Source: Pseudogemmobacter bohemicus (GTDB lineage: Bacteria > Pseudomonadota > Alphaproteobacteria > Rhodobacterales > Rhodobacteraceae). Taken from it: a stretch of 64,000 nt of DNA. Location: positions 632,941 to 696,940 of the forward strand of contig NZ_QNHG01000002.1 in assembly GCF_003290025.1 (NCBI RefSeq). Reading direction: 5' to 3'. The position numbers and the translations under genes are program-made. The notes under the pieces are model-generated. The model saw only the letters and a program-made list of their open reading frames with translations. It did not search any database and had not been told where the DNA came from. Of the stretch, positions 34,885-43,659 are shown in pieces; positions within the stretch are counted from its first letter, which is position 1; every line of letters starts with the position of its first letter.

Positions 34885-36267
34885 ATGATGCGCCTTGTGA
34901 ACCGCACCTTCACCGAGCTTCAGCCCGGCGAGACGGCTGAGTTGCGCCGTCTGATCACCCAGGATGACCTCTATGTCTTTGCCGCCGCCTCGGGGAATTA
35001 CAACCCGATGCACCTGCCCTCTGGAGATATGGACGGCGATGGCCAGCCCGAGAATATCGCGCCGGGGATGTTCGTCGCCTCGATGATTTCCGCCGTGTTG
35101 GGGACACTTTTGCCCGGGCCGGGTACGCTTTATCGCCGCCAGGTGGTGGATTTTCACGAGCGTGCCCATGCCGGTGAGGAACTGCTGTGCAAGGTCGCGG
35201 TCACCGCGAAAGCGGCGGATGGGACGGTGACGCTTGAAACCGTAGTCACCCGGCCCGCTGACGGTGCGCTGATCGTGACCGGCACCGCCCAGGTGCTGGC
35301 GCCAGAGGTGAAATTCGACCGCGACGATATCGAAGTGCCGGGCCTCGTGGTGCAACGCCACCGCCATTTCGAGGCGCTGGTCGAACGGGCGAAGCAGCTT
35401 CCGCCACTGCCTGTCGCGGTGGTCTGCCCCGATGACGCCAATTCGCTGGGCGGCGCGCTGCTGGCCGCGCGCGAGGGGATCATCACCCCGATCCTGATCG
35501 GCACCGAATCCGCGATCCGCGCGGCTGCCGGGGAAAGCCTTGACGGGATCGAGATTATCGACATCGAGGGTGATCAGGCTGCCGCGCTCCAGGCCTGCAA
35601 GCTGGTGCATGAAGGCCGGGCCAGCGCGGTTATGAAGGGGCATCTGCACACCGATGACCTCTTGAAACCGATGCTCGACAAGGCTTTCGGCCTGCGGGTC
35701 GGGCGCCGCTTTACCCATGTTTTCGTCATGGATGTGCCGGGCCGCCCCGAGCCGGTGATGGTCACCGATGCCGCGATCAATATCGCGCCCGATCTCGCAA
35801 CCAAGGTGGATATCACGCAAAACGCCATCGACCTCGCCCTTGCCATCGGGATGCAGCCGCGCGTCGGCGTGCTGAGTGCGGTTGAGACGGTGAACCCCGC
35901 GATCCAGTCCTCGATCGACGCGGCGCTTTTGTCGAAAATGGCCGAGCGGGGCCAGATCAAGGGCGGCCTCGTTGATGGCCCGCTGGCGATGGACAATGCG
36001 GTCGATCTGGGTGCGGCGCGCATCAAGGGGATCACCGGTGGTGTGGCGGGGCGGGCGAATATCCTGGTCGTGCCGGGGATTGATGCCGGTAATATGCTGG
36101 CGAAACAGCTGTCCTTTGTCAGCCATGCCGAAGGGGCGGGGCTGGTTCTGGGCGCGCGGGTGCCAGTCATCCTGAACTCGCGCTCGGACAGCCCGATGTC
36201 GCGGCTGGCATCCTGCGCGGTCGCCGCGCTGCATCATGCCGGGGGAAAGGCGGGGGAAAAGAAATGA
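34885..36267 (+). CDS. MaoC-like / phosphate acyltransferase (Pta-Ptb) fusion
   Basis: The 460-residue protein joins two domains. Residues ~1-140 form a MaoC-type hot-dog hydratase domain (AAASGNYNPMHLPSGDMDG, LLPGPGTLYRRQVVDFHERA). Residues ~160-455 form a Pta/Ptb phosphotransacylase (PVAVVCPDDANSLGGALLAA, SAVMKGHLHTDDLLKPML, ITGGVAGRANILVVPGIDAG, LGARVPVILNSRSDS). Such fusions are annotated as bifunctional enoyl-CoA hydratase/phosphate acetyltransferase. In the hydratase motif the usual catalytic SGD reads SGN, so the hydratase half may be non-catalytic. The gene is followed by the kinase with a four-base overlap, so acyl-CoA to acyl-phosphate to acid plus ATP is the expected path. Confidence 0.88.
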   Translation: MMRLVNRTFTELQPGETAELRRLITQDDLYVFAAASGNYNPMHLPSGDMDGDGQPENIAPGMFVASMISAVLGTLLPGPGTLYRRQVVDFHERAHAGEELLCKVAVTAKAADGTVTLETVVTRPADGALIVTGTAQVLAPEVKFDRDDIEVPGLVVQRHRHFEALVERAKQLPPLPVAVVCPDDANSLGGALLAAREGIITPILIGTESAIRAAAGESLDGIEIIDIEGDQAAALQACKLVHEGRASAVMKGHLHTDDLLKPMLDKAFGLRVGRRFTHVFVMDVPGRPEPVMVTDAAINIAPDLATKVDITQNAIDLALAIGMQPRVGVLSAVETVNPAIQSSIDAALLSKMAERGQIKGGLVDGPLAMDNAVDLGAARIKGITGGVAGRANILVVPGIDAGNMLAKQLSFVSHAEGAGLVLGARVPVILNSRSDSPMSRLASCAVAALHHAGGKAGEKK

Positions 36268-37469
36268 AGGATCTCATGCTGTCCGAAGCGGGCTTTCTGG
36301 CGCTGAATGCGGGGTCTTCCTCGCTGAAAGTGGCGCTGTTCCCGGCCGGTGGGGACGAGCCGCTGATGACCGGTCAGGCCGACCGTATCGGGCCTGAGGG
36401 TGCGCTGAAGCTGAAAGATCAGGACGGCGAGGTGCTGGAAAACGCGCCTGGCCTGATCGACAGCCACACCAATGCGCTGGCGGTGGTGATCGCCACCATC
36501 AAGCGGGTTTTCCCCGAACTGCGTATGGCGGCGGTCGGGCATCGGGTGGTGCATGGCGGCCTCGACTATGCCGAGCCTGTGCTCGTCACCGAAGAGGTGC
36601 TCGCGAAACTCGCAGACCTGGAGCCTTTTGCCCCGCTGCATCAGCCGCATAACATCGCCGGCATCCGCGCGGCGGAAGAGGCCTTTCCTGGCGTGCCGCA
36701 GGTCGCCTGTTTCGACACCGCCTTCCATCGCGGCCAGCCTTTCGTGAACGACACTTTCGCCATTCCGCACCGCTATTACGAGAAGGGTGTGCGGCGGTAT
36801 GGTTTTCACGGTCTTAGCTATGACTATGTCACCAGTGAACTCGCCCGCATCGCGCCGCATCTGATGCAGGGCCGTGTCGTGGTGGCGCATCTGGGCAATG
36901 GCGCCTCGATGTGCGCAATCTATCGCGGGAAATCGGTCGCGTCTTCGATGGGGTTCTCGGCGCTGGACGGGCTGCCGATGGGCACCCGCTGCGGCCAGAT
37001 CGACCCTGGCGTCATGCTCTATATGCTCGACCGCGAGAATCTCGACACCGCGCAGATCCGCCAGATCCTCTATAATGAATCGGGTCTGCTGGGGCTGTCG
37101 GGCGGGCTGTCGAATGACATGCGGACGCTGGAACAGGCCGATAATGCGCAAAGCCATCGCGCCATCGACTATTTCGTCTTCCGCGTGCAACGCGAGCTTG
37201 GCGCCATGGCGGCTGTGATGGGCGGCATCGACGCGCTCGTCTTCTGCGGCGGCATTGGCGAGAATTCCCGGGTGGTGCGCCGCCGCGTCTGCGAGCGCCT
37301 CGGCTGGATGGGGATTGAGATAGATCACGGCAAAAACGCCGAAAACGCCACTATTCTCAGCTCGGAATTCTCGCGCACCACGGTGATGATCGTGAACACG
37401 CGCGAAGATCTGGTCATCGCCCGCGCCGCCCGCTCTGCTGCCGGGATCACGGAAGGAACCGATGCATGA
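36264..37469 (+). CDS. ackA: acetate/propionate-family kinase
   Basis: A 401-residue ASKHA kinase with all family blocks: LALNAGSSSLKVALFP at the N-terminus, VGHRVVHGGLDYAEP, QVACFDTAFHRG, RRYGFHGLSYDYV, VVAHLGNGASMCAI and MGTRCGQIDPGVM. It converts acyl phosphate and ADP to the free acid and ATP. ATG 36264 overlaps the Pta stop; an internal ATG at 36276 is an alternative start. Clustered with the CoA-transferase that follows. Confidence 0.94.
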   Translation: MKDLMLSEAGFLALNAGSSSLKVALFPAGGDEPLMTGQADRIGPEGALKLKDQDGEVLENAPGLIDSHTNALAVVIATIKRVFPELRMAAVGHRVVHGGLDYAEPVLVTEEVLAKLADLEPFAPLHQPHNIAGIRAAEEAFPGVPQVACFDTAFHRGQPFVNDTFAIPHRYYEKGVRRYGFHGLSYDYVTSELARIAPHLMQGRVVVAHLGNGASMCAIYRGKSVASSMGFSALDGLPMGTRCGQIDPGVMLYMLDRENLDTAQIRQILYNESGLLGLSGGLSNDMRTLEQADNAQSHRAIDYFVFRVQRELGAMAAVMGGIDALVFCGGIGENSRVVRRRVCERLGWMGIEIDHGKNAENATILSSEFSRTTVMIVNTREDLVIARAARSAAGITEGTDA

Positions 37470-38116
37470 AGGGCACTCTGAAAGCCGAGGCCGCCGCCAG
37501 CCTGATCCCCGATGGGGCCAGCCTGATGATCGGTGGTTTCATGGGTGTCGGCACCCCCGAGCGGCTGATCGACGCGATTGTGGCGCGGGGGGTGCGCGAC
37601 CTGACGGTGATCGCCAATGACACCGCGCTGCCGGGCAAGGGGATTGGCAAGCTGATCTCGGCCGGCGCGGTTTCCCGCGTGATCGCCTCGCATATCGGGC
37701 TGAACCCCGAGACCCAGGCGATGATGATCTCGGGTGAGATTGAGGTTGAGCTGGTGCCGCAGGGCACCCTGATCGAGCGCATTCGTGCGGGCGGCGTGGG
37801 GCTTGGCGGCGTGTTGACCCCGACCGGCATCGGCACCGAGGTCGAGATCGGCAAACGCGTGATCGAGGTCGATGGCAAGCCCTACCTGCTGGAGACCCCG
37901 CTCAAGGCCGATTTCGCGCTGATCGGTGCCTTCCAGGCCGATTATGTCGGCAATCTGAACTACCTGCTGACCGCGCATAATTTCAACCCGGTGATCGCGA
38001 TGGCGGGGGCGCATGTCATTGCCGAGCCCGAGGCCATTCTGCCCGTCGGTCTGATCCCGCCCGATGCGGTCAAGACGCCGGGCGTGCTGGTCGACCACCT
38101 TGTCATTCCGAAGTGA
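37466..38116 (+). CDS. atoD: 3-oxoacid/acetate CoA-transferase subunit A
   Basis: This 216-residue protein has the subunit A pattern: ASLMIGGFMGVGTPERLIDA near the N-terminus, VRDLTVIANDTA, LISAGAVSRVIASHIGLNPE, LVPQGTLIERIRAGGVGLGG and the FALIGAFQADYVGNL block. With subunit B next to it, it would transfer CoA between acetoacetate (or a short-chain acid) and acetyl- or acyl-CoA. Overlaps the kinase stop by four bases. Confidence 0.92.
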   Translation: MKGTLKAEAAASLIPDGASLMIGGFMGVGTPERLIDAIVARGVRDLTVIANDTALPGKGIGKLISAGAVSRVIASHIGLNPETQAMMISGEIEVELVPQGTLIERIRAGGVGLGGVLTPTGIGTEVEIGKRVIEVDGKPYLLETPLKADFALIGAFQADYVGNLNYLLTAHNFNPVIAMAGAHVIAEPEAILPVGLIPPDAVKTPGVLVDHLVIPK

Positions 38117-38126
38117 GGGCCGCGCT

Positions 38127-38780
38127 ATGGATGTGAAAGAGCTGATCGCGCGCCGCGTCGCGCAAGAAATCAAACCCGGCAGCCTCGTCAATCTCGGGAT
38201 CGGGTTGCCGTCCCTGGTGGCGAATTTCGTCCCCGCCTCGGCAGGGGTCTATTTCCAGGCCGAGAACGGCATTATCGGCCTTGGCGCGCGCCCCGAAGAG
38301 GGCATGGAAGACCCGCATCTGACCGATGCCGGTGGTGGCCATGTGACGGCGGTGCCGGGCGCGGCCTCGATTGACTCGGCCATGAGCTTTGGGCTGATCC
38401 GTGGCGGGCATCTGGATGTGACGGTGCTGGGAGGCCTTCAGGTCGATGAAAAGGGCCAGCTTGCGAACTGGAAGGTGCCGGGAAAGATGGTTCCGGGCAT
38501 GGGCGGCGCGATGGATCTGGTGACGGGCGCGGCCCGCGTGATTGTCGCCATGCAGCATAGCGCCAAAGGCACCGCCAAGATCGTGCCGGAATGCACTTTG
38601 CCGCTGACTTCGACCCGCCGCGTCAGTCTGATCATCACCGAACTGGCGGTGATCGAGCCGACGGATCAGGGCCTGATCCTGCGCGAAACCGGGCCCGGTG
38701 TCTCGCTTGACGAGATCCGTGCCCAGACCACGGCCAGCCTGATCATCGCCGATGATCTGGTGGAAATGCAGCTTTCCTGA
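38127..38780 (+). CDS. atoA: 3-oxoacid/acetate CoA-transferase subunit B
   Basis: This 217-residue protein has LVNLGIGLPSLVANFVPAS and QAENGIIGLGARP, where the Glu of ENGIIG is the catalytic residue that forms the CoA thioester, then GGHLDVTVLGGLQVDEKG and NWKVPGKMVPGMGGAMDLV, diagnostic for subunit B. The start at 38127 lies ten bases after subunit A and gives the usual MDVKELIARRVAQEIK opening. Confidence 0.94.
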   Translation: MDVKELIARRVAQEIKPGSLVNLGIGLPSLVANFVPASAGVYFQAENGIIGLGARPEEGMEDPHLTDAGGGHVTAVPGAASIDSAMSFGLIRGGHLDVTVLGGLQVDEKGQLANWKVPGKMVPGMGGAMDLVTGAARVIVAMQHSAKGTAKIVPECTLPLTSTRRVSLIITELAVIEPTDQGLILRETGPGVSLDEIRAQTTASLIIADDLVEMQLS

Positions 38781-38787
38781 GGGACCC

Positions 38788-39570
38788 ATGCCTGAATTTC
38801 GCACTGCTGTCGTGACCGGCTCCACCTCGGGGATCGGCCTTGCCGTCGCGCGCGCTCTGGCCGAGGCCGGGCATGCGGTGATGCTGAACGGGCTGGGGGA
38901 TCCGACCGAGATCGAGACTGTTCGCGCCGGACTGGCGGATGAGACCGGAGCGCCGGTCGCGTTCCACGGCGCAGATATGTCAAAGCCCTATCAGATCGCG
39001 GATCTGGTGGCCGCGACCGAAGCCCGATTCGGTCAGGTCGACATCATCGTGAACAATGCGGGTATCCAGACGGTTGCGCCGATCGAGGACTTCCCGGTCG
39101 ATCGCTACGACCTGATCATGGCGATCAATATGTCCGCCGCCTGGCACCTGACCCGGCTGGTCATGGCGGGGATGAAGGCGCGCGGCTGGGGCCGGATCGT
39201 CAATATCGCCTCGGCGCATGGGCTGGTCGCCTCGCCCTATAAATCGGCCTATGTCATGGCGAAACATGCGGTGATCGGGCTGACAAAGACCGTCGCCCTG
39301 GAAGGCGCCGAGGCGGGGGTGACCTGCAATGCGATTTGCCCGGGCTATGTGCTGACGTCGCTGGTCGCGGGTCAGATCCCCGAGACCGCAGCCGCGCGGG
39401 GCATCACCGAGGAAGAGGTGATCCGTGACGTGCTGCTGGCCGCGCAGCCGACGAAACGTTTCGTCCAGGCGGGCCAGATCGGCGCGCTTGCGGCATTCCT
39501 TTGCAGCCCGGCGGCCTCTGAGATGACCGGAGCCGCGCTTCCCGTCGATGGCGGCTGGACCGCGCATTAA
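38788..39570 (+). CDS. bdhA: 3-hydroxybutyrate dehydrogenase
   Basis: A 260-residue SDR matching D-3-hydroxybutyrate dehydrogenase in length and phrases: AVVTGSTSGIGLAVARAL, NNAGIQTVAPIEDFP, NIASAHGLVASPYKSAYVMA with the catalytic Ser, Tyr and Lys, and a C-terminal PTKRFVQAGQIGALAAFLCS. It interconverts (R)-3-hydroxybutyrate and acetoacetate with NAD. Together with the CoA-transferase upstream it forms the standard route from free 3-hydroxybutyrate to acetoacetyl-CoA. Confidence 0.9.
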   Translation: MPEFRTAVVTGSTSGIGLAVARALAEAGHAVMLNGLGDPTEIETVRAGLADETGAPVAFHGADMSKPYQIADLVAATEARFGQVDIIVNNAGIQTVAPIEDFPVDRYDLIMAINMSAAWHLTRLVMAGMKARGWGRIVNIASAHGLVASPYKSAYVMAKHAVIGLTKTVALEGAEAGVTCNAICPGYVLTSLVAGQIPETAAARGITEEEVIRDVLLAAQPTKRFVQAGQIGALAAFLCSPAASEMTGAALPVDGGWTAH

Positions 39571-39581
39571 GGATCAGATCC

Positions 39582-40436
39582 ATGAAAATCGAAAAAATCG
39601 GCGTCATCGGCGCGGGCACCATGGGCAATGGCATTGCCCAGGCCTTCGCGGTGGCGGGCTTTACGGTCGTCCTTCAGGATCTGTCCGAAAAAGCGCTGGA
39701 GCGTGCGCGGATCACCATGGAGGGAAGCCTCGCCCGCCAGGTCAAAAAAGGTACTATGCCGGCGGAAAAGGCCGCTGAGGCCATGGCACGGATCACCACT
39801 GTCACCACGCTTGACGCCATGGCGGACCGCGATCTGGTGATCGAGGCGATTGTCGAAAAGCTGGAGGTCAAGGCCTCGGTCCTCGGCCAGCTGGACAGGA
39901 TTTGCCGCGAAGATGCGGTTCTCGCCTCGAACACGTCCTCGATCTCGCTGACCCAGCTTGCGGCACAGACGGCGCGTCCCAGCCGCATCATCGGCATGCA
40001 TTTCTTCAATCCGGTCGCGATGATGCAACTGGTCGAGATCATCCGGGCGCTGCAAACCTCGGACGCGGTGGCCGAGGCGATCACCGACGTCACCCGCGCC
40101 ATCGGGAAAGTGCCGCGTGTCTCAAAGGACAGCTACGGGTTCATCGTGAACCGGTTGCTGGCACCTTTGATCAATGAGGCGATCAATTGCGTCTATGAGG
40201 GGCTCGCCACGCCCGAGGATATTGATTCCATGATGAAACTGGGCGCTAATCACCCGATGGGGCCGCTGGCTCTGGGCGATCTGATCGGGCTGGATGTGGT
40301 GCTGAACATCATGGAGACGCTTTATGGCGGCTTTGACGATCCGAAATACCGCGCCAGCCCGCTGCTGAAGCAGATGGTCCATGCCGGCTGGCTGGGCCGC
40401 AAGACCGGCAAGGGTTTTGCCGAATATCCGGGCTGA
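39582..40436 (+). CDS. hbd: 3-hydroxybutyryl-CoA dehydrogenase
   Basis: A 284-residue monofunctional 3-hydroxyacyl-CoA dehydrogenase. Rossmann loop GVIGAGTMGNGIAQAFA, the AVLASNTSSISLTQLA strand, the catalytic His in GMHFFNPVAMMQLVEI, and VSKDSYGFIVNRLLAPLINE are all in place; the C-terminal helical domain ends GRKTGKGFAEYPG. It oxidises (S)-3-hydroxybutyryl-CoA to acetoacetyl-CoA. Eleven bases after the preceding dehydrogenase. Confidence 0.94.
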   Translation: MKIEKIGVIGAGTMGNGIAQAFAVAGFTVVLQDLSEKALERARITMEGSLARQVKKGTMPAEKAAEAMARITTVTTLDAMADRDLVIEAIVEKLEVKASVLGQLDRICREDAVLASNTSSISLTQLAAQTARPSRIIGMHFFNPVAMMQLVEIIRALQTSDAVAEAITDVTRAIGKVPRVSKDSYGFIVNRLLAPLINEAINCVYEGLATPEDIDSMMKLGANHPMGPLALGDLIGLDVVLNIMETLYGGFDDPKYRASPLLKQMVHAGWLGRKTGKGFAEYPG

Positions 40437-40454
40437 GGGGCCTGAAGGGGGGAT

Positions 40455-41285
40455 ATGCGGGGCAGTTTCACCGCGAAAGACGGCACGAGCCTTGCCTTCC
40501 GCGACGAGGGCGAGGGCAAGGTCTTGCTGGCGCTGGCCGGGCTGACGCGGGACGGTCGCGACTTCGACTATATGGCGCGGCATCTGACGGGGGTGCGGCT
40601 GATCAGGCTCGACAGCCGGGGACGTGGCGCCTCGGGCCGGGCCGACCCCGAGACCTATACCGTCGCGCAGGAGGCGGCAGACGCGCTGGCGCTGATGGAT
40701 CACCTGACCATTCCGCGCGCGGCGGTGATCGGCTCTTCTCGCGGTGGGCTTCTGGCGATGGCGATGGTGGCGATGGCAAAGCCGCGCGTGGCGGGGATCT
40801 GTTTCAACGATGTCGGGCCGGTTTTGCAGCAGGACGGGCTGAGGCGGATCGGCACCTATATGGGGGTGAAGCCCGATGTGACGACGCTGGAAGAGGCCGC
40901 CGACCGCATTCCGGTCGCCAATCCCGGCTTTGTCGGTGTGCCTCAGCTGCGGTGGGAGGAAGAGACCATCCGCCATTATTTGCAGGAGGCGGACGGGCTG
41001 GGCCTGACCTATGACCCGGCGCTGCGCATAGGTTTTGACCGTGCGATGGCCGCGCCGCTGCCGGATGCCTGGGCGCTGTTCGATCTGTGCGAAGGGATCC
41101 CGCTGGCGTTGACCCGCGCCGCGAATTCCGATGTGCTGACGCGGGAAACGGCGGATCAGATGCAGATCCGCCGCCCCGATCTGATCCGGGCGGAAATCCC
41201 GGATCGCGGCCATATCCCCTTTCTCGACGAGCCGGAGGCGCTGGCCGCGATCACCGCCTGGCTGGCGCTTTGCGAGACCGGCTGA
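40455..41285 (+). CDS. alpha/beta hydrolase
   Basis: A 276-residue alpha/beta hydrolase: oxyanion-side LLALAGLTRDGRDFDYMARH, the Asp-containing LIRLDSRGRGAS, nucleophile elbow VIGSSRGGLLAMAM (Ser), and a C-terminal IPDRGHIPFLDEPEALAAI with the catalytic His. The short lid and small active-site loops suggest esterase, thioesterase or 3-oxoadipate enol-lactonase-type relatives; the substrate is unknown. An AGGGGGG ribosome-binding site precedes it and it closes the operon. Its stop codon abuts the convergent RTX gene's stop: TGATCA (41283-41288) contains both. Confidence 0.82.
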   Translation: MRGSFTAKDGTSLAFRDEGEGKVLLALAGLTRDGRDFDYMARHLTGVRLIRLDSRGRGASGRADPETYTVAQEAADALALMDHLTIPRAAVIGSSRGGLLAMAMVAMAKPRVAGICFNDVGPVLQQDGLRRIGTYMGVKPDVTTLEEAADRIPVANPGFVGVPQLRWEEETIRHYLQEADGLGLTYDPALRIGFDRAMAAPLPDAWALFDLCEGIPLALTRAANSDVLTRETADQMQIRRPDLIRAEIPDRGHIPFLDEPEALAAITAWLALCETG

Positions 41286-42605
41286 TCAGAAGATCAGGAA
41301 ATCGGCCGCTGTGATCACCGCCCCGGCCTGCAGCGTTGCGACCAGCACCGCAGCCCCGGCGCCGTTGCCATCGGCGTCGTACCAGACGGTTGCATCGGAG
41401 GTGCGGTACATAAAGCGCACTGTCGCATTGGCCGCCACATTGGACAGGCCCGACTGGAAGGCTGCTGCCGCCAGTGCCCCCGCCGTCAGGCCGCCGCCGA
41501 ACCCTGCGGCACTGATCTGGAAGGTATCGTTGTTTCCGGCGGCATTGCCGAAATCCATGATCCGGTCACCGCCATCATTGACGCTGAGATACTGGAAAAT
41601 GTCATTGCCCTGGCCGCCCGCCAGCGTATCCGCGCCCGCGCCGCCGCGCAGGATGTCGTTCCCGTCGCGACCATGCAGCCAGTCATTGCCGTCTTCGCCG
41701 GTCAGCACATTGCTTGCGGCATTGCCGGTGATGATGTCTGCGGCCTGCGAGCCGAAAACGTTTTCCATATTGTAATATTGATCGCCCAGAGACTGGCCAG
41801 AGTTGGTTCGCGTGTAATCAAGCGCCACGATCACGCCCCCGCCATTGCGGAAGTCCAGCGTATCCACCCCGGTATCGCCATTGACGATTTCCGTCTCTGT
41901 CGGGTTCAGGATGATGACATCATTGCCGTCGCCACCGAAAATGGTGCCCTGGACCTGACCGGCCCTGGTGTCGAGAACGTCATTGCCCGATCCCAGACTG
42001 ATATCACCGTTGACCCGGCCGCGATTGAGGAAATAGTCATTGCCGCCGGACTGGTCCACAAGGCCATTCATGGTGCCGTAATTGACGAGGCGGTCCTCGA
42101 AGCTGGCATCGCCATAATAGGATCTGGAGGCGCCCGACACGGTGCCATAATTATAGAAGATGGAGGCGGATCCCGCGTCGTCCGAGATCGAGAACATCTG
42201 CACACCGTAGTAGCCGGAGATCATACCGGTATTCATCAGAACGACATTATTGCCCGACATCACCACACCATTATTCGTGGTGCCGCCGGAAATTGTTCCA
42301 TGGTTGGTGACACGTGTGTTGGACGAGTCGGAGATACTGATCGCGCTGGAATAGGCGGAGCCGACCGACGCTCCGGCATAGATCGTGATGTTCAGGTTAC
42401 TGCCCGTGGACCATCTTATACCGAGGCCATAGGCAAAAACATGCCCGGCAACGGTCACCGACTGATAGCTGCCGGTGCCTTCGATCGCGTTGTTGTCGGA
42501 ACTCAGGACAGTGGCGTTCTCGCCGACGAAAAGACTGTCCGTTGTGCTGAGATCAAAGCGGATCCCGGCACCGGAACTGTTGGTGAGTGCGTATTGGAGG
42601 GGCAT
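41286..42605 (-). CDS. secreted RTX calcium-binding protein with beta-helical N-terminus
   Basis: A 439-residue repeat protein. The first ~200 residues carry glycine/asparagine-rich beta-helix-like phrases (VTNHGTISGGTTNNGVVMSG, MNTGMISGYYGVQ, LVNYGTMNGLVDQ). Residues ~205-345 hold RTX nonapeptides binding calcium: GSGNDVLDT, GGDGNDVIIL, GEDGNDWLHG, RDGNDILRG, GAGADTLAG and GQGNDIFQY. The C-terminus ends in the hydrophobic AVITAADFLIF typical of type I secretion signals. No signal peptide is present and no type I exporter is in the window. Start 42605 follows AGGAG. GC content dips and codons are less biased than neighbours. The role (adhesin, surface layer or enzyme lacking a known domain) is unknown. 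Confidence 0.88.
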   Translation of the reverse strand: MPLQYALTNSSGAGIRFDLSTTDSLFVGENATVLSSDNNAIEGTGSYQSVTVAGHVFAYGLGIRWSTGSNLNITIYAGASVGSAYSSAISISDSSNTRVTNHGTISGGTTNNGVVMSGNNVVLMNTGMISGYYGVQMFSISDDAGSASIFYNYGTVSGASRSYYGDASFEDRLVNYGTMNGLVDQSGGNDYFLNRGRVNGDISLGSGNDVLDTRAGQVQGTIFGGDGNDVIILNPTETEIVNGDTGVDTLDFRNGGGVIVALDYTRTNSGQSLGDQYYNMENVFGSQAADIITGNAASNVLTGEDGNDWLHGRDGNDILRGGAGADTLAGGQGNDIFQYLSVNDGGDRIMDFGNAAGNNDTFQISAAGFGGGLTAGALAAAAFQSGLSNVAANATVRFMYRTSDATVWYDADGNGAGAAVLVATLQAGAVITAADFLIF

Positions 42606-42861
42606 TTTGCGGGTCTCCTGCATAAGATGAGGAATGAAAACCGGGGTCCGGTTGCGTCGCCTGCACGTCGTCGTTTGCTCGTTCGCAGATGGCCTGGTCC
42701 GCTGGCTTCATCTGCGTTCAGCTATGGCCTGGCAGTCAGTATCAGTCATTGTCATGGCTTCGGCAGGCCCGTATCCGTCCGGCGCAGGCGAAGGTGACCA
42801 TGCGCAAATCTAGCCGCCTCATTTCGCCATTTCGCAAGCGGGATTTTTGCGCCAGGTCGAT

Positions 42862-43542
42862 TCAGGCCTGCGGGGCGGGCAATTCCCGACCCTGGGTTGC
42901 AGTGCGGAAGGTCAGGTTCAGGCGGGCCGTGCCGCAAAGCGGGTGCTCGCCGGGTTTCAGCGCGTTGATGCCGTGGAAATTCAGCCGCGAAGGCCCACCC
43001 CAGACCACCATATCGCCATGCAGCAGCGGAATCTTTCGCGCCGGGTCACTGCGGCTCGGCCCGCCGAAACGGAAGATCGCTGCCAGGCCAAGCGAGACCG
43101 AGACGATGGGGTGGGAGAAATCCGCCTCGTCCCGATCCTGATGCAGCGCCATTTTCGCACCCGGCTGGTAGCGGTTGATCAGGCAGACATCGGCGTCGAA
43201 GCCTGGAAAGCCGGCCTCGGCCGCAGCGTCCCGGGCGAGGGTGCGGAACAGGGCGGGCATCGCTGGCCAGGGCCTGCCGGTCTCGGGGTCGGTCGCCTGG
43301 TAGCGATAACCCCGCCGGTCACTGACCCAGCCGGCGCGGCCGCAATTGGTCATCGCGACCGACATCGCAAATCCGCCCCGTGTGACCATATGACGAAAGG
43401 GAGACACTGCGGCGATGGCTGCGATACCTTCGGCGATTGCGCCGGCCACGGCCAGCGCCCGGCTGCGCAGCAACACAGCGCCCGGGGCCAGATCCTCGCG
43501 GCCCTGCTGAGCGGGCTCTGCTGCGCCGAAAAGATCTGTCAT
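42862..43542 (-). CDS. alkB: alpha-ketoglutarate-dependent DNA/RNA demethylase AlkB
   Basis: The 226-residue protein matches AlkB (216 in E. coli). The iron ligands are visible as HQDRDEADFS (His-x-Asp) and the His in SRLNFHGINAL, and the 2-oxoglutarate-binding Arg lies in TARLNLTFR. The substrate-side sequence GRAGWVSDRRGYRYQATDPE and FGGPSRSDPARKIPL are family phrases. It reverses 1-methyladenine and 3-methylcytosine damage. Start 43542 follows GGAGG. It is preceded by the HU terminator, so it has its own promoter. Confidence 0.92.
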   Translation of the reverse strand: MTDLFGAAEPAQQGREDLAPGAVLLRSRALAVAGAIAEGIAAIAAVSPFRHMVTRGGFAMSVAMTNCGRAGWVSDRRGYRYQATDPETGRPWPAMPALFRTLARDAAAEAGFPGFDADVCLINRYQPGAKMALHQDRDEADFSHPIVSVSLGLAAIFRFGGPSRSDPARKIPLLHGDMVVWGGPSRLNFHGINALKPGEHPLCGTARLNLTFRTATQGRELPAPQA

Positions 43543-43594
43543 TGCCGCCTCCGCCCGATCCTGGGCCATTATCGCGGCAGGGCCGGACGAGCGC

Positions 43595-43633
43595 AAAAGA
43601 AAAGGGCCGTCCCGGGCTGATCCCGGGCGACCC
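43595..43633 (-). terminator. intrinsic terminator of the HU gene
   Basis: On the minus strand, downstream of the HU stop, GGGTCG-CCCGGG pairs with CCCGGG-(A)-CGGCCC around a five-base loop, with one bulged A, and is followed at once by TTTTCTTTT. This is a strong factor-independent terminator separating HU from alkB. Confidence 0.8.
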
Positions 43634-43659
43634 CATCCGTCGTAAATCCGGTGCGGCGA

